Positions 43,383-51,998 of a DNA stretch of 64,000 nt are shown piece by piece. The position numbers and the translations under genes were made by a program. Source of the DNA: Actinoplanes sichuanensis (GTDB lineage Bacteria > Actinomycetota > Actinomycetes > Mycobacteriales > Micromonosporaceae). Where the stretch lies: assembly GCF_033097365.1 (NCBI RefSeq), contig NZ_AP028461.1, positions 9,575,501-9,639,500 of the forward strand. The letters are read 5' to 3'. The first letter of the stretch is position 1; the number at the start of each line of letters is the position of its first letter. Under the pieces are notes generated by a model that was not told the origin of the DNA, searched no databases, and worked only from the letters and a program-made list of their open reading frames with translations.

Positions 43383-44424
43383 CGTTGTATTCGGCCAGCT
43401 TCTGCCGGGTCTGCTCCGGCGTCATGGCGAGGTGTTCCAGGATGGTGTAACGATCCGGACGAGTCCGCGGTGCGAACTCGATGACCTGCGCGAACTGGTC
43501 GGCGTCGAGCCCGACGTCGGAGGGTGTCCGGGGGAGCTGGTGGCGGGCCAGGCAGTCCGACATCTGTTTGAGCCGGCGCTCGTCGCCACGCAGGAACGTG
43601 CAGAACAGCGCACCGAGCCCGGCGAGTTCGCCGTGTGAGGCGGTGTTCGGGAAGAGCGAGTCGGTGGCGTGCATGATCTCATGGCAGCCACCGCTGCACG
43701 GGATGCTGGTGCCGGCCACCGCCATCGCGAGGCCGCTGGAGATCAGCGCCTCGGCCAGCGTGGTCACGAACGCGTCGTCGGACATGTCGCCGGGCATCGA
43801 GAGGACCGCCTCGGCGCCCATCCGGGACAGCGACGCGGCCAGCCCGTCGACCGTCTCGCCGCGCATCTCCCGGGCCAGATCCCAGTCGGCGAGGGCGCTG
43901 ATGTTGCTGACCACGTCACCGATGCCGGCCCGGTTGACCCGGTCCGGGCCGCTCTCCACGAAGTCCAGGTCGACGACGACACCGAACGGGATGTGCACCC
44001 CGTACGACCCCTTGATCCCGTCGTTGATCAGGCTGGCCACCGGGGAGGCGATGCCGTCGTTGGCGAGGCTCGTCGCGACCGAGACCATCGGCAGGCCCCA
44101 TCGGCTCGCCGCGTATTTCGCGGTGTCGACGGTCTTGCCGCCGCCGATGCCGACGACCGCGTCGTAGTGACCGCTGCGCAGCTTGGCCGACAGATCGAGG
44201 GCGGCGTCCAGGGTGCCGCCGGTGGTGACGTAGACCTCAGCCGAGTTCAGTGAGGGTCGGAGCAGGTCGACGATCTGCTCACCGAGCCCGGGACCGACCA
44301 CCACCGCCACGTCGCCACCGGAGGAGATCCGGCCGTCGGCGAGGATCTTGCCGAGGTCGGCGACCGCGCCCCGCCGCACCTCGATGTGCAGCGGGGTCTG
44401 GACGCTACGGGCTAGTAGCGGCAT
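43363..44424 (-). CDS. sn-Glycerol-1-phosphate dehydrogenase-like enzyme
   Basis: A 353-residue iron-containing alcohol dehydrogenase-fold protein of the G1PDH/AraM type. The NAD(P) region is GIGGGKTVDTAK (92-103), followed by NDGIASP (122-128), GIGDVVSN (167-174, D170), and H248 and H264 in GGCHEIMHAT and SHGELAG; D170, H248 and H264 are the likely metal ligands. G1PDH reduces dihydroxyacetone phosphate to sn-glycerol-1-phosphate. The gene overlaps both neighbours, so it is part of one translational unit. A related substrate such as another keto-phosphate is possible. Confidence 0.8.
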   Translation of the reverse strand: MPLLARSVQTPLHIEVRRGAVADLGKILADGRISSGGDVAVVVGPGLGEQIVDLLRPSLNSAEVYVTTGGTLDAALDLSAKLRSGHYDAVVGIGGGKTVDTAKYAASRWGLPMVSVATSLANDGIASPVASLINDGIKGSYGVHIPFGVVVDLDFVESGPDRVNRAGIGDVVSNISALADWDLAREMRGETVDGLAASLSRMGAEAVLSMPGDMSDDAFVTTLAEALISSGLAMAVAGTSIPCSGGCHEIMHATDSLFPNTASHGELAGLGALFCTFLRGDERRLKQMSDCLARHQLPRTPSDVGLDADQFAQVIEFAPRTRPDRYTILEHLAMTPEQTRQKLAEYNDVIATL

Positions 44425-45143
44425 GCGATGTCCCGAGCCTTCGCCAGGTCCTCGTGGTTGTCGACCTCGACCCAGGAGACCTCACCGATCTCCGCGGCGC
44501 GCACCTCGTTGCCCCGGTCGGCGTAGAGCTGGAAGCCGTCCTCGTAGAACTGGTTCGGGTCCTTCTCGAAGGTCGCCTTGAGTGCGTCGGCCAGCTTGCC
44601 GGCCGCGGACGCCTCGATGATGTTGGCGCCGATGTACTCGCCGTAGGCCGCCGCCGGGTCCATCAACTTCGTGATTTTGGTGAGCTGGCCATCTTCATTG
44701 AAGACGGTCTTCATCTCCTCGTCAGCAAGCTTCTTCACAGTGTCGACAGCGAGGAGGATGCTCGGCCCGCGCTGCGCGAGCAGGGTGTGCTCCACGCTGA
44801 CCGGGTGCACGGTGTCGCCGTTCACCATGAGTGCGCCCTGGGCGAAATGGTCCCGGGCGAGCCACAGGCTGTAGGCGTTGTTCCACTCCTCGGCCTTGTC
44901 GTTGTGAACCAGGGAGATCTTCACGCCGTACTTCTGCTCGAAACCCTCGACGCGTTCCTCCACCGCGCCGGCGCAGTAGCCGACGACGATGGTGACCTCG
45001 GTCAGGCCGGCGGCCGCGAGGTTACGGAGCGAGATGTCCATGATCGTGGTTTCCCCGTCCACGGGGACCAGCGCCTTCGGGAGCGTGTCCGTGTACGGGC
45101 GCAGCCTGCGGCCGGCGCCGGCGGCGAGGACCAAACCGATCAT
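44412..45143 (-). CDS. Nucleotidyltransferase (CTP: phospho-alcohol cytidylyltransferase-like)
   Basis: A 243-residue sugar-nucleotidyltransferase-fold protein. The signature AAGAGRRLRPYTDTLPKAL (residues 7-25, K23) binds the nucleotide; VNGDTVHP and WVEVDNHEDL carry the metal aspartates. The pattern resembles LicC/phosphocholine and inositol-phosphate cytidylyltransferases. In this operon it should activate a phospho-alcohol, possibly glycerol-1-phosphate, with CTP for the downstream CDP-alcohol transferase. The ATG at 45143 has GGAAGGAA upstream. A 13-base overlap with the next gene shows coupling. Confidence 0.85.
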   Translation of the reverse strand: MIGLVLAAGAGRRLRPYTDTLPKALVPVDGETTIMDISLRNLAAAGLTEVTIVVGYCAGAVEERVEGFEQKYGVKISLVHNDKAEEWNNAYSLWLARDHFAQGALMVNGDTVHPVSVEHTLLAQRGPSILLAVDTVKKLADEEMKTVFNEDGQLTKITKLMDPAAAYGEYIGANIIEASAAGKLADALKATFEKDPNQFYEDGFQLYADRGNEVRAAEIGEVSWVEVDNHEDLAKARDIACRY

Positions 45144-45252
45144 GGGGGTGGTTCCTTCCAATGCGATGAGGGGTGCCCAGCGAGGATAACGGCATGTGTC
45201 CCATCCGTAGGACTCGCGAGGGGCACACGGAAAATGGTATAGACCCGGCTTC

Positions 45253-45258
45253 TAAGCT
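45253..45258 (+). promoter_or_regulatory. -10 box of the aminotransferase gene, leaderless spacing
   Basis: TAAGCT followed by seven bases and the ATG at 45266. A second -10-like TATAGA lies at 45238-45243. Confidence 0.5.
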
Positions 45259-45265
45259 GTCGGGT

Positions 45266-46360
45266 ATGACCGCTGAGCAGCTGATCTCCTTCGCCCGTGG
45301 CGCCCCGTCGCTGGACATCGTCGACGTGGAGGGCCTCAAGGCCGCCGCCGCCCGTGCCTTCGACGCCGACCCGGCCGGAGTCACCGCGTACGGCACCTCC
45401 GTCGGATACCTCCCGCTGCGGAAGTGGATCGCCGACAAGCACAACGTCTCCCCCGACCAGGTCATCGTGACGAACGGCTCGCTCCAGGCGGACGCGTTCC
45501 TCTTCGGGCACCTGGTCAAGCCCGGTGACGACGTGGTCGTGGAGAAGCCGACCTACGACCGGACCCTGCTCAACCTGCAGAACCTGGGCGCCAAGGTGCA
45601 CCAGGTCACCGTGCAGCCGGACGGGATCGACACCGACGAGCTGCGTGCGCTGCTCGAGTCGGGGGTGCGGCCGAAGCTGGCGCACATCATCCCGAACTAC
45701 CAGAACCCGGCCGGTGTGACGCTCTCCGACGAGAAGCGGCGCGCGCTGCTGGCCCTAGCCGAGCAGTACGAGTTCATCATCTTCGAGGACGACCCGTATG
45801 TGGACATCCGGTTCCGCGGCGACGCCCTGCCCTCGATGCTGTCGCTGGACACCAACAGCCTGGTCGTGCACGCCTCCAGCTTCACCAAGACGGTGTGCCC
45901 CGGCGTCCGCGTCGGTTACCTGGTCGGTCCGGCCGCGCTGATCGACGCGATCGCGAAGAAGGCCACCAACCTCTACATCTCCCCGGGCATGGTCTCCGAG
46001 GCGATCGTGCACCAGTTCTGTGTCTCGGGTGACATCGAGAAGTCGGTGCAGACGGTCAGTGCCGCCCTGGGCGAGCGGGCCCGGGTGCTGGCCGAGTCGA
46101 TCCGTAAGCACATCCCCGGGGCCACCTTCACCGAGCCGGACGGTGGTTACTTCCTCTGGGTCGACCTGCCGTCGGACGTCGACGTGGACAAGCTGTTCCC
46201 GGCCGCGATGAAGAAGGGGGTCGCGGTCGTCAAGGGCAGCGACTTCCTGCTGGAGGGCGGCCACAGCTCGCTTCGCCTCGCCTACTCGGCGGTCACCGTC
46301 GACCAGATCGACGAGGGCGTGCGTCGTCTCGCCGAGGCGATCGAAGAGGTACGGGGCTGA
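45266..46360 (+). CDS. PLP-dependent aminotransferase, class I/II
   Basis: A 364-residue fold-type I aminotransferase of the MocR-C-terminal/aminoadipate-aminotransferase-like group. The PLP lysine is K208 (SSFTKTVCPG), the ring aspartate is in FEDDPY (about 175-176), and NYQNPAG (144-150) and the terminal arginine (SLRLAY) are present. No HTH domain is fused. Substrate unknown. It is divergent from the glycerol-1-phosphate operon with a 122-base gap; a role in the same pathway is possible but unproven. Confidence 0.9.
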   Translation: MTAEQLISFARGAPSLDIVDVEGLKAAAARAFDADPAGVTAYGTSVGYLPLRKWIADKHNVSPDQVIVTNGSLQADAFLFGHLVKPGDDVVVEKPTYDRTLLNLQNLGAKVHQVTVQPDGIDTDELRALLESGVRPKLAHIIPNYQNPAGVTLSDEKRRALLALAEQYEFIIFEDDPYVDIRFRGDALPSMLSLDTNSLVVHASSFTKTVCPGVRVGYLVGPAALIDAIAKKATNLYISPGMVSEAIVHQFCVSGDIEKSVQTVSAALGERARVLAESIRKHIPGATFTEPDGGYFLWVDLPSDVDVDKLFPAAMKKGVAVVKGSDFLLEGGHSSLRLAYSAVTVDQIDEGVRRLAEAIEEVRG

Positions 46361-46366
46361 CGTGTT

Positions 46367-46400
46367 CCGCGCCGGGTGGACTGCCGTTCGCCCGGCGCGG
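46367..46400 (+). terminator. Terminator hairpin after the aminotransferase
   Basis: CCGCGCCGGG (46367-46376) and CCCGGCGCGG (46391-46400) pair perfectly over ten bases around a 14-base loop, directly after the stop. Confidence 0.8.
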
Positions 46401-46440
46401 GTACCCTCGGCTGGTTTGTCGTCCCCGGGGGAGGTTGGAC

Positions 46441-47556
46441 ATGACGGAGCGTTCTTGGACTCGCGGTCGGCCCCTCGGAAAGATGTGGGCCGATCGGATG
46501 CGCGGCCTGCTCAACAACGGTGACAGTGCGAGTCAGGTGAGCTTCGACGGGCAGAGCCCGTCCTCGGTGGTGGACTGCGGCGTCTACGTCGACGGTAAGC
46601 GCCTGCCGGGGGACTTCAGCCCGGATCAGGCCCTCGCCGAGGCGTGCGGTCGAGACGGCGCGTTCGTCTGGCTGGGCCTGCACCAGCCGGAGGAACCGGA
46701 GATGGCGGCCATCGCCCAGGTGTACGGCCTGCACGAGCTGGCCGTGGAGGACGCCGTCAAGGCCGAGCAGCGGCCGAAGCTGGAGCAGTTCAACGACGTG
46801 CACTTCCTGGTACTGCGGACCGCCCGGTACGTGCCGCACCAGGAGTTGACCGAGAGCTCCCAGGTGGTCGAGACGGGTCAGATGATGATCTTCGTCGGGG
46901 AGCGGTTCGTCATCACCGTCCGGCACGGTGACGCCTCCGAGATGGCTCCGGTCCGGGCCGACCTGGAGAAACAGCGGGTGGCGCTGCTGCAGCAGGGCCC
47001 GTGGGCGGTCGCCTACGCGGTGACCGACCGGGTGGTCGACCACTACCTGGAGGTGGCCGACGACTTCGAGGCCGACCTCGACATCATCGAGGAGGGCGTG
47101 TTCTCGCGGGATCGCATCGCCCCGATACAGCAGGTCTACCAGCTCAAGCGGGAGCTCGTGGAGTTCCGCCGGGCGGTCGTCCCGCTGCAGCGGCCGCTCG
47201 CGTCGATCACCTCCAGCCAGGGCGTGGTGCCCAAGGAGATCAGGCGTTACTTCCGGGACGTGCAGGACCACCTGACCCGTACGGTCGAGCAGGTCTCCTC
47301 CTACGACGACCTGCTCAACTCGATCCTGCAGGCCCGACTGGCACAGGTGACGGTCGACCAGAACAACGACATGCGCAAGATCGCTTCCTGGGCCGCCATC
47401 GCGACGGTCTGGACCGCGTTCGCCGGCGTCTACGGCATGAACTTCGACTACATGCCGGAGACCAATTGGCGGTACGGATACCCGGCGCTGATCGCCCTGT
47501 TGTCCCTGGTCACAGTCGTGCTCTATCGCGCGTTGCGCCGAAACGGCTGGTTGTGA
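46441..47556 (+). CDS. corA: CorA family magnesium/cobalt transporter
   Basis: A 371-residue CorA-type channel. A long N-terminal cytoplasmic domain and coiled-coil stalk lead to two C-terminal membrane helices, the first ending in the GMN selectivity motif (YGMNF) and an acidic loop (MPETNW). It imports Mg2+ and other divalent cations as a pentamer. The ATG at 46441 has GGGGGAGG six bases upstream. Monocistronic; the next gene has its own promoter. Confidence 0.94.
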   Translation: MTERSWTRGRPLGKMWADRMRGLLNNGDSASQVSFDGQSPSSVVDCGVYVDGKRLPGDFSPDQALAEACGRDGAFVWLGLHQPEEPEMAAIAQVYGLHELAVEDAVKAEQRPKLEQFNDVHFLVLRTARYVPHQELTESSQVVETGQMMIFVGERFVITVRHGDASEMAPVRADLEKQRVALLQQGPWAVAYAVTDRVVDHYLEVADDFEADLDIIEEGVFSRDRIAPIQQVYQLKRELVEFRRAVVPLQRPLASITSSQGVVPKEIRRYFRDVQDHLTRTVEQVSSYDDLLNSILQARLAQVTVDQNNDMRKIASWAAIATVWTAFAGVYGMNFDYMPETNWRYGYPALIALLSLVTVVLYRALRRNGWL

Positions 47557-47582
47557 CCCCCCACGGAAGGGGACGTGGCCGC

Positions 47583-47588
47583 TAGAGT
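47583..47588 (+). promoter_or_regulatory. -10 box of eccB, leaderless spacing
   Basis: TAGAGT followed by six bases and the GTG at 47595. Confidence 0.55.
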
Positions 47589-47594
47589 GCCGGG

Positions 47595-48908
47595 GTGCCG
47601 TCGCGTCAGGATGAGCTGCACTCGTATCAGTACTCGGTGCAGCGTGTGGTCGCGGCGCTGGTCTCGCACGACCCGGATCCACACCGGTCGCCGCTGCGCC
47701 GGGCCGGCGTCACGGCACTCGTCGGCCTCCTGGTCGCCGCCCTGACCGTCGGCGGGTTCGCCGTCTACGGCCTCTTCACCGGGCACAGCATGGCCGAGGC
47801 GAACGACACGAGCGCGGTGCTGGTCGAGAAGAACAGTGGCGCCCGGTACGTCTATCTGAAGTCCGACGGCAAGCTGCACCCGGTGCTGAACTACACGTCC
47901 GGGCTGCTGCTGACCGAGGGGGACACGCCGGCACTGAAGACGGTGCCGGCCGAGAAACTCGCGAAGATCCCGCTCGGCGCCCCGCTCGGCATCCCGGACG
48001 CGCCGGACGCCCTGCCCGCCTCCGGAAACCTGCTCAGTGGCGCCTGGTCGGTGTGCACCGACACCGCCTCGGGTCGGGCCCGCAGCACGCTCGTGGTCGG
48101 GACCGCGCCCACCGGTGGCAGCGCGCCGACCGGTGGCCTGCTGGTCCGGGACGCGAGTGGGCGTACCCATCTGATCAACGACGGGAAACGGCATCTGCTG
48201 CCGGCGGCCCGGGTGGACGCCATCGAGCGCGCCCTCGGCTGGTACGGCTCCCGCCCCTGGCTGGTCTCGACCGCCTGGGTCGACGCCGTCCCGGCCGGTC
48301 CCGATCTGGCCGCGCCGATCCTCCCGGCCGGGCGGAAGAACTCGGTGATCCCCGGCCGCCGGGTCGGTCAGGTGCTGACCGGCGATGGGAAGACGTATGC
48401 CGTGGTGCTCGCCGACGGAATCGCCGCGCTCACCGAGATGCAGGCGAAACTGATGGCCACCACACCGATCACGGTGGACCCCGAGGTATTCCTCAAGCTG
48501 CCCCCGTCGGACACCCAACTGGTCGGCGCCGAAGGACTGCCCACCACGGTGCCGGCCCTGGCCGAGACGCCGGCGAGCGCCTGCGTGACGATGCCCGGCG
48601 CCGCCGTGAAGGTGAATCCCACGATCCCCGCCGGTACGGCTCCGGCCGCCAAGGCGCGGGTCGATCTGGTGCACGTGGCCCGTGGAAAGGGCGCGCTGGT
48701 GGAGGCGATCGCCTCGCCCGACGCCCCGGAGGGCAGCGGTACGGTGAGCCTGATCACCGACTCCGGCCGGTACTACCCGCTGGCGAGCCGAGACCTGCTG
48801 GGCCGATTCGGGTACGGGAGTGTGCGTCCCACCCGGATTCCGGCTCAGCTGGTCGCCTACCTGCCCGCCGGTCCGGCCCTGGATCCGATCCGGGCCGGCC
48901 GGCAGTAG
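47595..48908 (+). CDS. eccB: Type VII secretion protein EccB (solitary)
   Basis: A 437-residue single-pass membrane protein. The N-terminal SRQDELHSYQYSVQRVVAALVSHDPDP is diagnostic of EccB, followed by one membrane helix (about residues 38-62) and a large external domain with repeats of about 60 residues and a cysteine pair. EccB is a core subunit of ESX secretion machines. No eccC, eccD, eccE, mycosin or ESX substrate gene is in the window, so this gene is away from its usual cluster. Confidence 0.93.
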   Translation: MPSRQDELHSYQYSVQRVVAALVSHDPDPHRSPLRRAGVTALVGLLVAALTVGGFAVYGLFTGHSMAEANDTSAVLVEKNSGARYVYLKSDGKLHPVLNYTSGLLLTEGDTPALKTVPAEKLAKIPLGAPLGIPDAPDALPASGNLLSGAWSVCTDTASGRARSTLVVGTAPTGGSAPTGGLLVRDASGRTHLINDGKRHLLPAARVDAIERALGWYGSRPWLVSTAWVDAVPAGPDLAAPILPAGRKNSVIPGRRVGQVLTGDGKTYAVVLADGIAALTEMQAKLMATTPITVDPEVFLKLPPSDTQLVGAEGLPTTVPALAETPASACVTMPGAAVKVNPTIPAGTAPAAKARVDLVHVARGKGALVEAIASPDAPEGSGTVSLITDSGRYYPLASRDLLGRFGYGSVRPTRIPAQLVAYLPAGPALDPIRAGRQ

Positions 48909-48914
48909 CGGGTT

Positions 48915-49493
48915 CTACCGGGGTTCCTGCTTGCTCTTGTTCTGCTCGGTGACGGCGCCGTTCGCGGTGGTGTAGGCGGTCGGCTCGATCGGCTCGAACG
49001 CGGCGTCGTCGGCGCCGGAACGGGACGTCGCGGGCTCATACTCGTCCCACTGCGCCTCACGGCGGCGACGGGCGACATACGCGGCGCCCACCCCGACAGC
49101 GGTGCCGACGAGGGCCCACCCGAACAGCCGGCCGGTGCGGCTCTTCTTGCGGCCGATCGCCTTCTCCGCCTTCTTCTGCAGCTTGCGGGCCTGCTTGCGG
49201 TCGGCCTTGAGCTCCTTGCGGGTCGCCTTGCGGGTGGTCTTCCCGGCCTGCCGGACGTTCTCCGACGCGGCGTTCAGCGCGGCCAGCGCGCTGTCCCAGC
49301 TCTGTGAAGCGGCGTCCCGGGCGGCGCTGGCGGCCGGCTGGACCCGCTCCCTGGCGGCGTTGATCTTGGGTGCGACGGTCGCGCTGGTCTCGGTTGCCGC
49401 GATCGAAGCCGCGCGCTTGAAGTGGTCGACGCTCTGCCCGAGCTCATTGCGCATCCGCGCTTTCCGGCTCCGACGGCGAATCGTTGCGAACAC
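48915..49493 (-). CDS. Lysine/alanine-rich membrane-anchored helical protein
   Basis: A 192-residue protein. A long alanine-, lysine- and arginine-rich region predicted as amphipathic helix or coiled coil (about residues 14-100) precedes a single membrane helix (about 110-128) and a negatively charged tail. Resembles small actinobacterial proteins near the cyclophilin/rhomboid genes (DUF5324-like), but I am not certain. The start could be GTG 49493, with GGAGG upstream, or ATG 49454. Function unknown. Confidence 0.6.
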   Translation of the reverse strand: MFATIRRRSRKARMRNELGQSVDHFKRAASIAATETSATVAPKINAARERVQPAASAARDAASQSWDSALAALNAASENVRQAGKTTRKATRKELKADRKQARKLQKKAEKAIGRKKSRTGRLFGWALVGTAVGVGAAYVARRRREAQWDEYEPATSRSGADDAAFEPIEPTAYTTANGAVTEQNKSKQEPR

Positions 49494-49621
49494 CAGTGCC
49501 CACCTCCTGTGGTTTCTTCCAGCCATGTTGCCCTCTCGGGTACCCCCGCGCGGCCGGATCTCCGACATGGGGGAGGATCCGAATTGCACGAGAACAGCCC
49601 ATCACGATGACGGGAGTACCC

Positions 49622-50146
49622 GTGGCCGAGACCCTTTACGCCACCCTGCACACCAATCACGGCGTCATCCGCCTCCAGCTCTTCCCGGATCACGCCCCGG
49701 CGACCGTCCGGAACTTCGTGGAGCTGGCCGAGGGCACCAAGGAGTACAAGGACCCCCGGACCAACCAGCCGGGCAGCGGGCCGTACTACGACGGCACCAT
49801 CTCCCACCGGGTCATCGCCGGCTTCATGATCCAGCTCGGTGACCCGACCGGCACCGGCCGCGGCGGCCCCGGCTACCAGTTCGGCGACGAATTCCACCCG
49901 GAGCTCGCCTTCGACCGGCCGTACCTGCTGGCGATGGCGAACGCCGGGCCGGGCACCAACGGCTCGCAGTTCTTCATCACGGTCGCGCCGACCCCGCACC
50001 TGAACCGTCGGCACACCATCTTCGGCCAGGTCGCGGACGAGCAGTCGGCCAAGGTCGTCGACTCGATCGCGAATACGGCGACCGGCCCGGGCGACCGCCC
50101 GCGCGAGGACGTCGTCATCGAGCGAGTGGTGATCGAGCGCTCCTGA
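49622..50146 (+). CDS. Peptidyl-prolyl cis-trans isomerase, cyclophilin type
   Basis: A 174-residue cytoplasmic cyclophilin. The active motif HRVIAGFMIQLGDPTGTGRGGPGY and MANAGPGTNGSQFFIT followed by HLNRRHTIFGQV are complete. It accelerates proline isomerisation in protein folding. The GTG at 49622 is chosen for GGGAG six bases upstream; an ATG five codons earlier (49607) has no ribosome site. It is directly upstream of the rhomboid gene, which is also conserved as a neighbour in other actinomycetes. Confidence 0.94.
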   Translation: MAETLYATLHTNHGVIRLQLFPDHAPATVRNFVELAEGTKEYKDPRTNQPGSGPYYDGTISHRVIAGFMIQLGDPTGTGRGGPGYQFGDEFHPELAFDRPYLLAMANAGPGTNGSQFFITVAPTPHLNRRHTIFGQVADEQSAKVVDSIANTATGPGDRPREDVVIERVVIERS

Positions 50147-50155
50147 GCCTCAAGG

Positions 50156-50161
50156 TACCTT
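50156..50161 (+). promoter_or_regulatory. -10 box of the rhomboid gene, leaderless spacing
   Basis: TACCTT followed by seven bases and the ATG at 50169. Confidence 0.45.
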
Positions 50162-50168
50162 TGGTGCC

Positions 50169-51071
50169 ATGAGTGAGGCTCCGTCGACGGTTCCGGCGTG
50201 CTATCGGCATCCGTCACGCGAGACTCTGCTCCGGTGCAGCCGGTGTGATCGTCCGATCTGCACCAGCTGCATGAATGACGCGGTCGTGGGTCATCACTGT
50301 CCCGAGTGCGTCAAGGAGGGCCGTCGCAGCCAGCGACCGGCGCGCACCGCCTTCGGCGGCAGCCGCGCCGGTCAGCTCGGCTACGTCACCACCTCGATCA
50401 TCGTGATCAACTCGTTGGTGATGGTCGCGTCGGCGATCATGGGCGGTCCGCGCGCCATCGTCGGCGGCGGCACCTGGAACCTGTTCGGCAGCAGCACCCC
50501 GGTGACCGAGTGGGGCGCCGTCCTCGGTTACGCCTGGTATGACGAGGCGATCCACGGCGTCGCGGCCGGCGAGTGGTATCGGTTGTTCACCGCGATGTTC
50601 GTGCACTACGGCGTGGTGCACCTGCTGCTCAACATGATGCTCGTCGCGCAGGTCGGCCGTTATCTCGAGGTCCAGTTGGGCCCGCTCCGTTTCGCCGCGC
50701 TCTACCTGCTCGCCGGTCTCGGCGGCAACGTGGCGGCCTACGTCTTCCAGCCCGGCAACCGGATGTCCGCCGGTGCCTCGACGGCCACGTTCGGCCTGAT
50801 CATCGCCGTCATCGTGGTGAACCGGCGACTGGTGCGCGACTCCGGGCCGATGATGTCGACCCTGATCATGAATGTGATCTTCACCTTCACCGTGCCGGGC
50901 ATCTCGATCGCCGGTCACCTCGGTGGTCTCGTCACCGGTGGTCTGGCGACCGTGGCCCTCGTCTACCCGAAACTGCCGCACCGGTCGGTCAAGCAACTCA
51001 TCGGCTGTGCGGTGCTCCTCGTGCTGATCCTGGCGGCGGCCTGGATGCGGACGTCGACGCTGCTCAACTGA
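50169..51071 (+). CDS. Rhomboid family intramembrane serine protease with N-terminal zinc finger
   Basis: A 300-residue membrane protease. The N-terminus is a B-box-like zinc finger (C11, C23, C26, C31, C34, H43, C44, C47). The six-helix rhomboid core has the active pair S204 (GASTATFG) and H250 (AGHLGG), with GEWYRLFTAMFVH as the L1/helix start. It cleaves substrates inside the membrane; the targets are unknown. The zinc finger could recruit substrates. Eight-base overlap with the convergent PH-domain gene. Confidence 0.93.
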   Translation: MSEAPSTVPACYRHPSRETLLRCSRCDRPICTSCMNDAVVGHHCPECVKEGRRSQRPARTAFGGSRAGQLGYVTTSIIVINSLVMVASAIMGGPRAIVGGGTWNLFGSSTPVTEWGAVLGYAWYDEAIHGVAAGEWYRLFTAMFVHYGVVHLLLNMMLVAQVGRYLEVQLGPLRFAALYLLAGLGGNVAAYVFQPGNRMSAGASTATFGLIIAVIVVNRRLVRDSGPMMSTLIMNVIFTFTVPGISIAGHLGGLVTGGLATVALVYPKLPHRSVKQLIGCAVLLVLILAAAWMRTSTLLN

Positions 51072-51459
51072 CCGGCCGCAGATCGGCCAGCGTCACCGCG
51101 ACCTCGTGCGGGTCGGCGCTCAATTGGGGCTCGCTCAGGACATATACGGCTTCGCCGGTGTCGATCTCCAAAACGTCGCTGCGGCGGGCGCGTTCCACCC
51201 GTACCGCCTCGATTTGCTCCCATGGGACATGCCGTTGCCGCGCGAACCCGGTGAGCACGGTGATGCCGGCGTCGTCCGCCGCGAGGCGGACCGGATGGAA
51301 TACGTCGCGGGCCGCCCAGACCACGATGGTCGCCGCCACGACCGCTGCGACCAGCCAGCGGGTGAGGTCCTCGGGGCCGAAGACGGCGACCAGGAGCGGC
51401 AGCGCGGACGCCGCGATCAGCTTCGCGACCGGAAGCGCCGGTTTCACTCGCCACTGCAT
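51064..51459 (-). CDS. PH domain-containing membrane protein
   Basis: A 131-residue protein with two membrane helices near the N-terminus (about residues 12-30 and 36-50) followed by a bacterial PH domain (RLAADDAGITVLTGFARQRHVPWEQIEAVRVERARRSDVLEI). It overlaps the rhomboid gene end by eight bases. The function of such proteins is unknown; they may sit at the inner membrane. Confidence 0.85.
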   Translation of the reverse strand: MQWRVKPALPVAKLIAASALPLLVAVFGPEDLTRWLVAAVVAATIVVWAARDVFHPVRLAADDAGITVLTGFARQRHVPWEQIEAVRVERARRSDVLEIDTGEAVYVLSEPQLSADPHEVAVTLADLRPVS

Positions 51460-51566
51460 CCCATCACTATCGCAGAATGGCGCCGACCACTTTTCGAGCG
51501 CCGCTGTAATTCGATATTCAGCGGATTCGCCCGACTCTTCGGCGATTCATACTCCGTTAACACTGC

Positions 51567-51998
51567 ATGGACGTGTTCTTGAGTACGTTCCACCCCGCGG
51601 CCGAGGCAGCCGCGGCCATGCCGGCGGCGAACCGGCACCTGCCGATCTTCCGCAGATGCGTCGACTCCGACGATCCGGCCGTCCTGGTGACCCGCTGTGT
51701 CCGCCCCGGCGCCCCGCTCTCCGGCGAATGGCTCCTGCTGCTGACCGGCCGCCGGCTGGTCGTCACCCAGGACACCCGGCCGCTGCACCGGCTTCGCCTG
51801 CACCTGAACGCCAACCTGCGCCACCTCAGGAACGTGACCTGGCGTCTCGACCTGTCCAAGCCGGGCATCGAGCTGGCCGTCACCGCGATCGACGGGGTGC
51901 GTGAGCGGTTCCGGATGCGGCTGGGCGACTCGGACACCGTGTGGCGGGCCGAGTCGCTCCTGCGCGAGAGCTTCGTCGCGAAGCCGGTCCTCGTCTAG
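51567..51998 (+). CDS. Conserved hypothetical protein, beta-rich
   Basis: A 143-residue soluble protein with no family I recognise. The middle (EWLLLLTGRRLVVTQDTRPLHRLRLHLNANLRHLRNVTWRLD) has a strand pattern similar to PH-like domains used in actinobacterial proteins, but this is weak. A -10-like CATACT lies at about 51548. Divergent from the PH-domain gene and overlapping the convergent transketolase gene by four bases. Confidence 0.6.
   Translation: MDVFLSTFHPAAEAAAAMPAANRHLPIFRRCVDSDDPAVLVTRCVRPGAPLSGEWLLLLTGRRLVVTQDTRPLHRLRLHLNANLRHLRNVTWRLDLSKPGIELAVTAIDGVRERFRMRLGDSDTVWRAESLLRESFVAKPVLV

Noticed and set aside
47595..48908. Type VII secretion locus
   Set aside because: Only eccB is present; neighbours are CorA and unrelated genes, so no locus can be claimed.
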